A program made the translations under genes and the position numbers. DNA of 64,000 nt. Source: Rutidosis leptorrhynchoides (Eukaryota; Streptophyta; Magnoliopsida; Asterales; Asteraceae). The DNA is taken from NCBI RefSeq assembly GCF_046630445.1, contig NC_092337.1:192464001-192528000 (forward strand), written 5' to 3'. Shown here piece by piece: positions 12,468-25,139 of the stretch; within the stretch, counting starts at the first letter, position 1, and every line of letters begins with the position of its first letter. The notes under the pieces are model-generated. The model searched no databases. It was given only the letters and a program-made list of their open reading frames with translations, and had not been told where the DNA came from.

Positions 12468-13659
12468 TGATGTTGCGTGCATAACAATACATCATTACTC
12501 TCTAAATTTATACAAGAATTAAACACTGCAAACAAATACACACAACTAACGAGCAATTAGAACCCGATTATTATAGCACTTCAATGTAAGTATTCTTTTC
12601 AAGTTCGTCCCAAGAGAGTGGTGTAAGTAGAATAATTGAAACTATTAATTATCTTATGAATTGTTTGAATGGGGGATTTTGATTGATTTTAATTAACAAC
12701 TAAAACGTGGACAAGTAAATAAACTTAAACTTACAATTAAAACTAGTTGCAAGTAGCAAGTAACTAAATATTGAGAACTTAAATCAATTAACTAAGTAGT
12801 GTTCACTTACCTAATCCTCTATATGCTTAGATTGCCCCGTTTTACCCAAATTTCTATCGCACTAGTTGTTGAGCTACTAAATGTTTAGCATTACTACCAA
12901 ACCTTAATCAAGTAACACTTTGCGAATTCACATAAGCATTAAATTCTAAGATCAAGTTAAGCATGAATGGTTATTGAGATTATGCTTGGGTTAAAATCAC
13001 TTAAAACCCTTCAACTATCGAAATCACTTAAGATAATCGAACACCACTATGTTGACTAAAGGCCAATTGAAAATCAACTTAGATCAAGAACACAATCACT
13101 TGAAAACCCTAATCTAGTTGTCTAGATCACTCAAGGTGTTGAAACAAAAATTGATTCACTTCTCAAATCACTAAGAGAGCTACTCAACCTATGTAATCAA
13201 AGTAAAGCCTAAAACAAATGTATAGCAATAGATCTATAGCTAACACAATAACACTTGATCATGTAATCCATTCAAACAACATAATTAAATTAATTTAGGG
13301 AAAAATCATTGCATTACAGATTCATAGATAAACAAACACAAGAGATTTAGCCAATCATGGCTAAAATTACACTAATAATAAGCATAGAAACACAAATAAA
13401 CATCATCTTGAGTGATTACAAGTAATTAGTTCAAAACTAGATAAAGAAAAGTGGAGATTACAACCCAAAATGATAAAGAGAAGAAGATCTAGAGCTAATA
13501 ACGATGAAACTTGAGCTTGCTTCCTTCAATTCACCTTCAAACTCTAATGGATGATGAAATTAGGGTTTTGTGTGTGAAATTTGGACAAAAAACTGGAGTA
13601 CACCCATAATGACCTCTTCTCTTTCCTATTATAGTGCTGAAAATTCTGGGCTGAATCAG

Positions 13660-13850
13660 CGTCAGGAGCGCCGCTTTTGTCTTAGAAGCGGCGCTTTTGG
13701 CTAAAAATCAGGAGCGGCGCTTTTGCATTCAGGTGCGGCACTTTTCTTGGTAAGAGTGGCGCTTTTGACAATAAGGAATGGCGCTTCTAGCCACTGGTGG
13801 AAATTTGAGCCAAAACGTGCATAAGAGCGCCGCTATTCTCTGAGGAGCGG
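13660..13850. repeat. Degenerate GC-rich AGCGGCGCTTTT repeats
   Basis: Imperfect units with the core GCGGCGC or GCGCCGC, each followed by TTTTG, recur about every 20-30 bp in otherwise AT-rich DNA. The partner LTR has the same block at 27580-27800. Confidence 0.85.
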
Positions 13851-14055
13851 TGTAGTGACCCGAACTTTTCCATGTTTATATATATATTAAATGAAATTGT
13901 TATTTACATGATTAAGTGTTTCCAACATGTTAAGCAATCAAACTTGTTAAGACTTGATTAATTGAAATAGGTTTCATATAGACAATTGACCACCCAAGTT
14001 GATCGGCGATTCACGAACGTTAAAACTTGTAAAAACTATATGATGACATATATAT

Positions 14056-14057
<2 letters not shown>

Positions 14058-14120
<63 letters not shown>
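14058..14120. repeat. (TA)n microsatellite
   Basis: TA run about 205 bp into LTR C. D's LTRs have only about 15-20 bp of TA at this place. Confidence 0.95.
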
Positions 14121-14124
<4 letters not shown>

Positions 14125-16378
14125 ACATGATATTATGATAAGTAAACATATCATTAAGTATATTAACAATGAACTACATATGTAAAAATAAGACTACTAA
14201 CTTAATGATTTTGAAACGAGACATATATGTAACGATTATCGTTGTAACGACATTTAATGTATATATATCATATTTAGATATATTAATACATCATGATGTC
14301 ATGATAATGTAATAATTTAATATCTCATTTGATTTAATAAATAATGGGTTAACAACATTTAACAAGATCGTTAACCTAAAGGTTTCAAAACAACACTAAC
14401 ATGTAACGACTAACGATGACTTAACGACTCAGTTAAAATGTATATACATGTAGTATTTTAATATGTATTCATACACTTTTGAAAGACTTCAAGACACTTA
14501 TCAAAATACTTCTACTTAACAAAAATGCTTACAATTACATCCTCGTTCAGTTTCATCAACAATTCTACTCGTATGCACCCGTATTCGTACTCGTACAATA
14601 CACAGCTTTTAGATGTATATACTATTGGTATATATACTCCAATGATCAGATATTAGCAGCCCATGTGAGTCACCTAACACATTTGGGAACCATCATTTGG
14701 CAACTAGCATGAAATATCTCATAAAATTACAAAAATATTAGTAATCATTCATGACTTATTTACAAGTAAACAAAATTACACATCCTTTATATCTAATCCA
14801 TATACCAACGACCAAAAACACCTACAAATACTTTCATTCTTCAATTTTTTTCATCTAATTGATCTCTCTCAAGTTCTATCTTCAAGTTCTACGTGTTCTT
14901 CATAAATTTTATAAGTTCTAGTTTAATAAAATCAAGAATACTTCCAAGTTTGCTAGCTTACTTCCAATCTGGTAAAGTGATCATCCAACCTCAAGAAATT
15001 TTTCTTATTTACAGTAAGGTATCTTTCTAATACATGGTCATACTCATATTCAAACTTTGATTCAATTTCTATAACTATAACAATCTTATTACGAGTGGAA
15101 ATCTTACTTGAACTTGTTTTCGTGTCATGATTCTGCTTCAAGAACTTTCAAGCCATCCAAGGATCCTTTGAAGCTAGATCTATTTTTTCTCATTTCCAGT
15201 AGCTTTATCCAGAAAACTTGAGGTAGTAATGATGATCATAAAATCATTTGATTCATACATATAAAGATATCTTATTCGAAGGTTTAAACTTGTAATCACT
15301 AGAATATAGTTTAGTTAATTCTAAACTTGTTCGAAAACAAAAGTTAATCCTTCTAACTTGAATTTTAAAATCAACTAAACACATGTTCTATATCTATATG
15401 ATATGCTAACTTAATGATTTAAAACCTGGAAACACGAAGAACACTGTAAAACCGGACATACGCCGTCGTAGTAACACCGCGGGCTGTTTTGGGTTATATT
15501 GTATTATACATGTATTCTAATATATTATGTAATCTTGGGATACCATAGACACGTATGCAAATATTTTGACATATCATATCGACCCATGTGTATATATTAT
15601 TTGGAACAACCATAGACACTCTATATGCAGTAATGTGGGAGTTAGCTATACAGGGTTGAGGTTGATTCCAAAAATATATATACTTTGAGTTGTGATCTAG
15701 CCTAAGACGTGTATACACTGGATCGTGGATTGATTGAAGATAATATATATCAATTTTTTTCTGTACATCTAACGTTGTACAACTAGTTGTAGGTTACTAA
15801 CGAGGACAGCTGACTTAATAAACTTAAAACATCAAAATGTATTAAAAGTGTTGTAATATTTTGAATACACTTTGATATATATGTACATATTTTTTATAGG
15901 TTCGTGAATCGACCAGTGGCCAAGTCTTACTTCCCGACGAAGTAAAAATCTATGAAAGTGAGTTATAGTCCCACTTTTAAAATCTAATATTTTTGGGATG
16001 AGAATACATGCAGGTTTTATAAATGATTTACAAAATAGACGCAAGTACGTGAAACTACATTCTATAGTTGAATTATCGAAATCGAATATGCCCCTTTTTA
16101 TTAAGTCTGGTAATCTAAGAATTAGGGAACAGACACCTTAATTGACGCGAATCCTAAAGATAGATCCATTGGGCCTAACAAACCCCATCCAAAGTACCAG
16201 ATGCTTTAGTACTTCGAAATTTATATCATATCCGAAGGGTGTCCCGGAGTGATGGGGATATTCTTATATATGCATGTTGTTAATGTCAGTTACCAGGTGT
16301 TCACCATATGAATGATTTTTATCTCTATGTATGGGTTGCGTATTGAAATATGAAATCTTGTGGTCTATTGTTACGATT

Positions 16379-16489
<111 letters not shown>

Positions 16490-17137
16490 TTAAACCTATA
16501 ACTCACCAACATTTTTGTTGACGTTTAAAGCATGTTTATTCTCAGGTGAATACTAAGAGCTTCCGTTGTTGCATACTAAAATAAGGACAAGATTTGGAGT
16601 CCATGTTTGTATGATATTGTGTAAAAACTGCATTTAAGAAACATATGTCGATGTAATATATTTCTATTGTAAACCATTATGTAATGGTCGTGTGTAAATA
16701 GTATATTTTAGATTATCATTATTTGATAATCTACGTAATGCTTTTGAAACCTTTATTGATAAAATAAAGGTTATGGTTGTTTTAAAAATGAATGCAGTCT
16801 TTGAAAAACGTCTCATATAGAGGTCAAAACCTCGCAACGAAATCAATTAATATGGAACGTTTATAATCAATATGAACGGGACATTTCAAGTGGCGCTTTG
16901 GATCATCTAGAGCGGGGCTTTTGGATTAGGAGCGGCGCTTTTGGAGCTGTTTCATGTACTTGTCGTTTTCTTTGCAATTTTTGATAAGGATTTGGTCAAT
17001 TTTACACCAAATCAGGCTTTTAACCTTGAACCGACACTTTAGTGCAGAAAAATAACTTTTGGACCCAATGATCCTCTAAAACGAATGAAATGAGGGAGAT
17101 ATTGCGAGATAAAACGTGTATACTTGGAGCAATATCA

Positions 17138-17180
17138 AACCCCCTACATTTGAACCTTGCTTGTCCTCAAGCAAGCAAAT
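17138..17180 (-). promoter_or_regulatory. Polypurine tract and conserved hairpin of element B
   Basis: On the minus strand, a GTAGGGGGTT purine tract abuts the LTR start. It is preceded by the hairpin CTTGCTT-GAGGAC-AAGCAAG. The same pair of signals precedes G's LTR at 28019-28055. This arrangement is familiar from Athila/Tat elements. Confidence 0.85.
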
Positions 17181-18138
17181 CAATAAAACAAGGCTTGGAG
17201 AAAAATAGCATTCAATGATCAAAGCTAAAGTGCAATGTTTAGGCAATAAATGATACCTCCGAGAATGATCACTTTAATGGCTAGAATGAACTTCAAACAC
17301 TTGCATTTGCCGAGGACCAGGCATTCTTCTTCCCTCCTTCTTCTACTACTAACAGAAACTCAATTCAACGCTTCAAATAGTCTTCAATTACCACCAAAAT
17401 CAACCACAATTCAAACCTAAGTCTTCCTGAATCAATCATTCCCCAGTCAAAGTCAACTCTATTTCCTAAGAGGTCATCAAACATCAATCATCAAGTATAA
17501 GATTTTCACAATATCAAACTTTGACCTCCTTGACTTTGACCAATTATGTAGGATTTGCGGGATAGCCATCAACTCATCAAAATATCAATCATATCTAATC
17601 TCAACATCATTCACAATATACTTAAACTCATCAAAATAAACACAAGGTGCCTCTAAATATATGCAACAAGCTCTAATCACCATAAAAATCACAATATGTA
17701 CCCAAAATGAATAAGGGCCATGAAGATCATAAAAATTACCATTCACTAAGGAGTCCTTCATGAATAAAGTCTATGTCCCCAAAAAGTATGCTCCTTTAAT
17801 TAACCCGACGATGGCTATCCCGCTTCTACCTCCATGCCCCTAAAACACCAATGATTCGTCAATTCCAAATATAATCGTCAATTCCATGTTTAGGTTAAGG
17901 TGGGTGTGCCAAAGCTAGGGGACTGGGTACCCCTGTCTTTATTGGCCAACCTGGGCTCAGGATAACCGGCACTCATTAAGCTTTCTATCACAACTCTATA
18001 GTTTCTCTCATAGTCGAGCAAAAGCATTGACGGAGGTTCTTGAAATTAGGGCCCCACGTGGCTAAATAAAAGGTCCATCAATTCCATAATTTGGGTGGAC
18101 TTTGAATTCCTTGATGAGCGGGTGTGAGCCACTCAGGA
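17181..18138 (-). mobile_element. Element B 3' non-coding region, proximal part
   Basis: No coding frame, no recognisable domain and no repeat stands out. By position it is the 3' non-coding region between the accessory ORF and the polypurine tract. Confidence 0.6.
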
Positions 18139-18970
18139 GTGTTAAAGATGAAACCTTTAACACCCGGCTAGGAAGACTTTACTTCGGGTAAAAAGTCAAA
18201 CTTAACTTGGGAGACTTTACTCCCAAGCTTTGGAACAAACTAATTACTTGGAAGACTTTACTTCCAAGTTTGGAACGCAATACAACTTAACATGGAAGAC
18301 TTTACTTCCAAGTTTGGAAGACTTGACTTCCAAAATGACAAATGGGAGGACTTGACTCTCCCCGGAGTGTCAAAGCTCTTTGCTTTTATTCACTTGTCTA
18401 CTTCCCACATAACAAGCTTTTATGCTTATTTTGAGAAAAGATAGGAAGTAGTAACTACCTTTTCTTTAATTGATAGATCATAAGGGTGCCATAGCTTTTG
18501 GCTATGGCGTGTGTTGTCTAGCAACACTAGCATGAAGCCATTGCTCTTCATCAAGAAGATAGCACACGGTGAAGCTTGGTGGCTCCTCTTCCCTCGGTAT
18601 GATACATCAGTTGAAACATCGTGAAATGATGAGACAACCAATGTCAATATAAAATGGTGTGGATTAGGAAGTATCCCACATCAAGTAGAACAACATTTGG
18701 GAGACTTGACTCCCTATCATGGATGGATTTGAGTCATCCGAAAGTGTTAAAGCTTTTTGCATTAAACACTTGGTTTTTTGCAACAACATGCATGGAAGAC
18801 TTTAACTGCCATGCAAAAGAATTGATTTTTCTTTTGATTTCGTCATTTAAGCACAAATCATTTTGAAAGTGGGAGACTTTACTCCTACTTGGAATTGCAA
18901 TAAAAAACATAAAGGGAAGAATTTACTACCCTAAATTTATGAATACACAAGGAAAAGACTTTACTTATCC
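18139..18970 (-). repeat. Stem-loop array in element B
   Basis: A succession of inverted repeats. Plus-strand positions: 18139-18163 (9-bp stem GTGTTAAAG), 18206-18227 (CTTGGGAG), 18247-18268 (CTTGGAAG), 18293-18310 (TGGAAG), 18313-18334 (TTTGGAAG), 18344-18362 (GGGAG), 18488-18508 (GCCATAGC), 18511-18527 (GTGTTG), 18699-18714 (GGGAG), 18721-18739 (GGATG), 18791-18813 (CATGG), 18867-18890 (AAGTGGGAG with one wobble) and weaker ones at 18913-18930 and 18951-18970. Most have an ACTTTA or ACTTGA loop, which is TAAAGT or TCAAGT on the element's sense strand, as in G. Confidence 0.75.
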
Positions 18971-20013
18971 AAAAAATTTCAAGTTTTTAACCATTTTAGT
19001 GATTACAATTTGTATTAATGTAATGGCTAAAAACTTGTTCCAAAAATTGATCAACATTGCAAGCTTTAATCTTTATAGAGCATATGTGATAAGTTAAATC
19101 CAAAAGTTCAAAATGACCCGAAATTTACTCTTCCCCTACATTTAGTTTGATGCAATGTCCTCATTGTATTAAACGATAGAATAAGTAAAAATGAGGGGCA
19201 TTTTGGAAATAGAATAGATGAGAGAAGAGAAAATAAAAACCGGATTAGATCAATTGATCTTTGTTGTCACCATTCGGATACCATTTAGATAATATGTAGT
19301 CACCAAAGTCGCTTGCATGTTGTTGTACCAATTGTTGAGCCAAAAGAACGAGCCAAAAGCATATGTCATTCCCTACAATTTTAAATATGCTCACAAGGTA
19401 CAAAATGTGTGGGGCAATACTCGAGGGAAGTATGTGCAACCACAATAAGAATCAAAGAGTTCCAATGTCATCATAAAAATAATTCCAACATCCATAGTTA
19501 TAATGATGAACTCAAACAAATAACTCAATCATCATGATCACAAACAAATGATAATATCTATGCTAAGCAAACAAGCATAAGATAGTAATGATCATCAACA
19601 ATTGCACAACCAATGAATTAATCAACATATTCATCAACACCATATGTAAAACAAGAACGAATGTAAACATTACGGTCCTAAATAGTGTCGAATTATTACA
19701 TGCCAAGTTTAAATTCATCATTCTTTTATCCGGGAAATACATACCCTCTAGATACAAATAACTACAATCCATAAAATACGAATAACCATAAACTAAATTG
19801 TTTCATCCATCATACGACCAAATTAACACAACCATTCATCAAATTATTTTAAACTTCCCAAACCATCCGCTAACATTATTACAAACCAATTGTTTCAAGA
19901 CAAGTTTCACAAATCAACGATCACAAGTTTTAACTAAACCATCAATAAAAGGAGCGAGAGCACAAAAGTTAAGTTTATTACCAATTGTAACCTCTGTAGT
20001 AGGAACTCCCGCA
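18971..20013 (-). mobile_element. Element B non-coding region between hairpin array and accessory ORF
   Basis: Only short open frames on both strands. None resembles a known domain and none has a counterpart in the other elements here. Confidence 0.5.
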
Positions 20014-21550
20014 TTAGTCCAGGTTTGAATAGTCATCATAGTTTGCTGGCCTATTCCATGAATCTTGTTCTTGTTGTTGTTGTTGCCTTAGTCTTTCAAA
20101 ATGCTCAAATTCACGAGCTCTCCTTAAGGCTTCATTATGGTCATAGTCAATAAGAGTTTGGCTTCTCGGGTGCTTATAATCATACGGGTTATAGGTGGGA
20201 GAAAATGGCATCGGGGCATTCGGGTCCACGTGGTTTCCTTGCTGGCAATGGACTTGCCATTGAGATACCGCACGGAGGCCCGAAAAGTTATAACGCGCCT
20301 CGTACTCTTGGTTGCCTTGATTGATATTAAGTTGTGAAAATTAGTTGGCAAACTCTTATTGACTATGACCATAATGAAGCCTTAAGGAGAGCTCGTGAAT
20401 TTGAGCATTTTGAAAGACCATAATGAAGCCTTAAGGAGAGCCTCGGGACACCACTTCTCGACCCCAGTGCCCCACTACTAGACCCGATGTTTCCTATTTC
20501 ATATTCATTTATCACCCTCTCTTCCTCTTCTTCTTCATTTTCTTCCTCAACTCTCGGGTTCCTAATATCAAACCATGGTCTCATGAACTTGTTTTGGTCT
20601 CGCTTAAGAATCTTACCCCCTTATAATCCACATAATAAAATTTAGCCATCAGCTTCGCTGCACATCCCTCCAAGTCAATCCCCAATTGATAAGCTATTCG
20701 GGTCACATAAACACCTCCCATATTCCCTTTTTTTCCCTTGTTCCCATGTTTGTCACACAAATAATCGGCTAAAATATGCGAAATGTGAACATAGGCTTTG
20801 TTGTCAATTCAGTCAATTAGCCAAATGTCCAAATAGGACATTTTTTCTTTGCTATGGAAACGGTAGTTAACCGTATTAGCAACAAAACGTTCCATGACCC
20901 GAAGTGGGATGGTCCTTAAGGTGTTGGCTACGGTCTTTCTCGGGTTAAACGCTCCGGTGCTCATTCGGTGCCAAACACCGGGATAGTCAAAGCTTTTGTG
21001 GTTAGTGGTGGGGATTTCACATCCATTAAGATAATTCGTAAGGATCTTAGTGCGGTTCTTAAACTCTTTGTATATCCCCAACCTTTAATAAATTGAAGCA
21101 TGCGCATGCTTCGGGGCTTTCCCGCAAGTTAGAATTGCATGTAGCTCAGACAATCAACTGAGCTTACCTGAAAGTTGACTCTCAGGGTGGATGTGAATTC
21201 TAGGGTTGGGACGATGTACACTGGTTCATTATGTACACTGGTTCATTAAGATTGAAAAGTGGGATCCAAGGGCTAAGTTCTAAACCCTTGTAATCAACCT
21301 TAAAAAAGTTTTTACGCTCATTACGCATACCCGCCTCGTCTAAAAGGGACCAATCAATGTACTTTCTTGGGTAAAATTCATCACGAAGCCTAAGCTTGAG
21401 GCCTGCTCTATAGCTTTCATTCATCAAGATTTGCTATAACCAAGGATCTGTTAAGAGCCTTTGGATATCCTCAGGAATCGTTGTTTCTTCTTCCTCCTCA
21501 TCATGTTGTTGAGAGGGTGCTGGTAGTTTCCCTCTACCTTTTATTCCAAT
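20014..21550 (-). pseudogene. Athila-type accessory ORF (ATHILA ORF-1-like), broken
   Basis: On the minus strand the frame begins near 21550 with a basic then Glu-rich start. A TAG at about 21433 interrupts it just before NESYRAGLKL. The next part includes YIDWSLLDEAGM and LFNLNEPVYI, phrases resembling the Athila/Tat ORF-1 family, then after more breaks FDYPGVWHRMSTGAFN and SYLDIWLID. The 3' end (20014-20229) is Gln-rich and acidic. Further stops and an inverted duplication (20091-20418) break it. The role of this plant retrotransposon protein is not established. Family assignment is by pattern recognition and moderate in strength. Confidence 0.55.
20091..20418. repeat. Perfect 70-bp inverted repeat
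   Basis: 20091-20160 is exactly reverse-complementary to 20349-20418, with a 188-bp spacer. Part of the right arm (20369-20391) is then repeated directly at 20418-20440. It lies in the accessory ORF and disrupts it. Confidence 0.93.
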
Positions 21551-23066
21551 CATCTTTTGTATTTTTCCTCTACCGGATGTACCGTGTGCTCTTTGTGGTT
21601 CATTAGTCTACAAAACAAGACAAACAAGAAAAATATTATGGAAAGGTAAAGGTTAGCATATAAACAATTTTCCTTCAAGTCTCAATCATCATCACCAAGT
21701 TGATTTCAACAATTCCCAATTAGTTTCACCATGCAAATTATGTGCGTAGATATTATACATGATTAAAACAATTGCAATTTGAACATGGTAAAGCATGAAA
21801 TCAAACAAGGGTAAACCATTTGGTACAATCTCAAACTCTTCAAAAAGTTACAAAATTTAGCTCATGCAACTGATTTTCAAATTATATGTAATATCATAAG
21901 CTAAACATGCATTATCATTAATCATCAAGCTTTACTAGGTCAAACATGGTCGACATGAACTAATTGCAAAAAGTCAACTCTAGTCAAAGTCTAATTTGTT
22001 CATAATTTGGCTAAAACAAGGAGTATTCATCAAATTAATGCAATTCTTCATGTTATAACATTCATATGCTGCAAACAAGCATAATCATCACTAATCACTT
22101 GCTTAAATTGGTCAGACCAAGTCAAACCCTAACTTATGAACCCTAATTTGCAATTTCAATTCATACAAGCATGAAAGATGGATTTAAAGCAAGAGAATCA
22201 TGGTAAACTATCAATTAAGCATCAACAACATCAATTACAACTCTAATTTAGCTCAGAATCAAAAACTCCCAAATTGGATGAACCCTAGAATTTCAAAGTC
22301 AAAATCGATGTAACTAATCATGCAAATCATGTTAATAAACACCAATGTATACTAGATTCATCAACAATTCGACATTAACATCATTAATCAAGCATAATCA
22401 ACAATTTAAGCGTAAAGGGAAAAATAGCAAAAGATCACAAGAATCATGTTAAAGATTGAGTTTAAGTGATGGATTATTACTTTTCCCATGTTAATAGTTG
22501 AAGATTTGCAAGAAAATTCAAGTAATTTGAAGTTTGGTGGTGATTTGGGTCGGTTAGGCTTACTAGAGCGCCGTTATTAGAGAGAATGGATGAGTTGTGA
22601 GTAAAAAATGAGTGGTCTGGTCGGGCAGAATTTTTAAGTAGTCAGGTCCAGGAGCGGCGCTTTATTTTAAAAGCGCCGTTCCTGGCCAACAAAAGCGTCG
22701 TTCTTCTAGAGCAAAAGCGTCGCTCTTGGCTACTGCCCATTTTTGGTCCAAAATCACAGGTTAAAGCATCGCTTTTAGATGCAGGAGTGCCACTTTTGAA
22801 GATCAAAAGCACCGCTTCTAGGACAAAAGCGCCGCTTTCATACCTAAATGCACTTTTTACAGTTTTAAGTCCATTTTGACCCATTCACAAACTATTTTTG
22901 GTATTTTCTAGTTTATACATATGCATGAAATGCAACTATATGCAAATGCAACTTAACAAAAGGAATATCATACAAACCTGAATGAAATGCAATTAAAAGA
23001 GGTTATGTACACAATTGCGGAAAGTTTTTAACGAGTCTATCACCCGACTCCCATCCCCTTGAAATT
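21551..23066 (-). mobile_element. Element B non-coding block where RT and integrase would be expected
   Basis: No RT, RNase H or integrase motif in any frame. It is A/T-rich except for the GC repeat block at 22570-22845. A 76-codon minus frame just beyond (23067-23297) is Lys/Leu-rich and unrecognised. Confidence 0.6.
22570..22845. repeat. Internal GC-rich AGCGGCGCTTTT-like repeats
   Basis: Cores such as GAGCGGCGCTTTA, AAAGCGCCGTT, AAAGCGTCG and AAAGCGCCGCTTT occur about ten times. They are the same motif as in B's LTRs, but the flanks here do not match the LTR. Confidence 0.8.
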
Positions 23067-23350
23067 TCAACTAATACCGGGCTGGTAAACCTCCCCTCCC
23101 TTTGAACTAAGGGAAACATTTTCATGACCACCATCATCTAGCATTAACATCAATAAATTGTTTGTTACTTTAACTACATTAATTAACTCCTTAAGTTTGA
23201 CTTTTTCATGTTTTGACAAGCTCGAAATTAGGCATTTTCTCAAATGTTCATCCTTCTTGGATGAAGCCCGATGCACCCGCCCATACAATTTTCTCATGGA
23301 CTTTTCAATGACATCATTTCGATCTTTAGGTTTACTTGAGTTTCCTTTGG

Positions 23351-24369
23351 TTAATCCCCCCTAAATTTAGTTGATGAGTCAACTTGTGTTGTGCTTGTAA
23401 TGCATTGCATACTAGCAACAATTTGTGGTGTGGTCAACGGTGTGGATGACGATTTAATACACTTGGTTCGTATACTCATGCATTTACCATTATCTCTAAG
23501 CGTCAGTTTCCCGGTTCTAAAGTCAAAGAAAGAACCCGCGGTTGCTAAGAATGGTCTTCCTATAATAAGGGGTAAAACCGGGTCTTCCTTAATATCGACT
23601 AAGACAAAATCACTTTGAAATTCCATGTTCCCTACCTTAACAATTTGGTCATCGGCAATCCCTACACTAGAGCTAACGGATTTGTCAATTAACTTTACTC
23701 CCATTGTAGTGGGTGAAAGGTCACCTAAGCCTAACCTTTTATAAATGGAATAGGGCATGAAGTTGATACTTGCTCCCGAGTCGGCTAAGGATGTCAACAT
23801 CTCTGACCCATTTACATTACAAGGGATAAGGAAAGGTCCAGGATCACCCATTTTTTGTGGTAGGTTACACTTCTTTAAAATCCCATCACACTCCTTTTTC
23901 AAGAAAGCGGTGGATGCTTGCTCAACATCTCCCTTTTGGCCATAAGTGTCTTCAAAAATTTCCCATAATTGGGTATATTCTCAAGTACTTCTGAAAAGGG
24001 GAGTCTGACATAAATGTTTTCGTTATCGGGTAGAGTTGACTTACAATCCACATCCTTTGGATGTGGAGGAAGTAATGGATGTGGATGTGAGATATGTGTC
24101 TCATATTTCTCCTTGGTTGTTGTAGCAAGAACTTCGACCTCGTTCTTTTGCTCCTTAGCATTTAAAACATTTTCGAAGTAAAGCTCTTTCTCAACCTTTC
24201 CCAACTTGATTCGCTCAAAATCACCCTCTAATTCCTTGTATGTTGACTTTGTAGCCTCCATGGACATTACACTTTTAACTTGATAGGGAATGAACTTTGC
24301 ATATTCCGAATCATCCAAAATTTTGAATACCCCTAGATCCATTGTATCACTTTCTAACGCTTCATCCAA
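23351..24369 (-). pseudogene. Element B Gag-Pro linker and aspartic protease
   Basis: Two overlapping minus frames (23899-24369 and 23351-23902) form one broken reading frame with a shift at about 23900. The upstream part ends in a linker (YGKFLKTLMAKREM, then a Cys-containing KKCNLPQKMGDPGPF), the usual lead-in to Athila-type protease. The protease follows, with active site ADSGASINFMPYSIYKRLGL and the flap/C-terminal phrase PLIIGRPFLATA. Proteases of this type cut the Gag-Pol precursor. The protease frame itself is open for 183 codons. No RT follows. Confidence 0.8.
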
Positions 24370-25139
24370 ATCAAACTAGTTATCTTTAACGTCAAATGTG
24401 AAAGCATGATGATATTCGAGTTGATCCACCTTGGTTGAAGCTATTGAGTTCACTTGAGCATAAGTATTGTTGGGATTTGATGAACTCGCTTGGTTGTTGT
24501 TTGGATTGGTAGTGTTTCTCGCTATTGGAATAACTCTCTTGTTATTGTGATTTTGGTTTTGTTGGTGTTGTTGATGTTGTTGGTTGTGTCAGTTATTATT
24601 GTAGTTTTTGTTAGGGTTAACTTGAGTGTTTGAAAGTAAAGTTCCTTGCGGTCTTTCAGCAACTTGGTTTGAAAGTCTTCCAATGGTACTTTCAAGGCTT
24701 TGAAATGAAGCTTGTTGGTTTCATATTTTCTGTTACAATAAATCATTCTCTTTCAATAAGAGTGCTTCGATCGATTCTACCTTCTTCATATAACTTTGCA
24801 TCAATTCCTCTAAACTCTTTTAAGGTTGGGATTGTAGAGTATTTTGTTGAGGTTGTTGATTGTAACCTTGGTTATTTTGTGGTTGACTATAACCTTGGTT
24901 GTTTTGATAATTTGAATTGGATTGGTTGTTATATGGTTGGTTGTTGTAAGGTTGTTGGTTTTGGTATTGGAAGTTGGTGTTCTGGTTTTGGTTATACTTG
25001 TGGTTTTAATTTTAGTTTCGGCTTGGGTTTTGGGTTGTAAATCCGGGCAGTGTATTTGTTTGATTGTTGAATGAGACTTGCTTTTGGTTAGGATTGTAGT
25101 AGCCTTGGTTTGATGTTCCACCCCGTTGATAGTTTTAAT
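24370..25139 (-). pseudogene. Element B Gag C-terminal low-complexity region
   Basis: On the minus strand this reads as Asn/Gln/Thr-rich sequence (TNNINNTNKTKIT-like) with several frame changes. It joins the zinc-knuckle region to the protease linker, as in other Athila-like Gag proteins. Confidence 0.5.

Noticed and set aside
18139..18970. CRISPR-like or direct-repeat array
   Set aside because: The units are hairpins with variable stems, not identical repeats with unique spacers, and the sequence is a plant retrotransposon.
22570..22845. Another nested LTR inside element B
   Set aside because: Only the GC-rich motif matches the B LTR; the flanks do not, and I see no TG...CA ends or target duplication.
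24630..25040. 136-codon plus-strand frame rich in Phe, Gly and Val
   Set aside because: It is antisense to the Asn/Thr/Gln-rich Gag region of element B.
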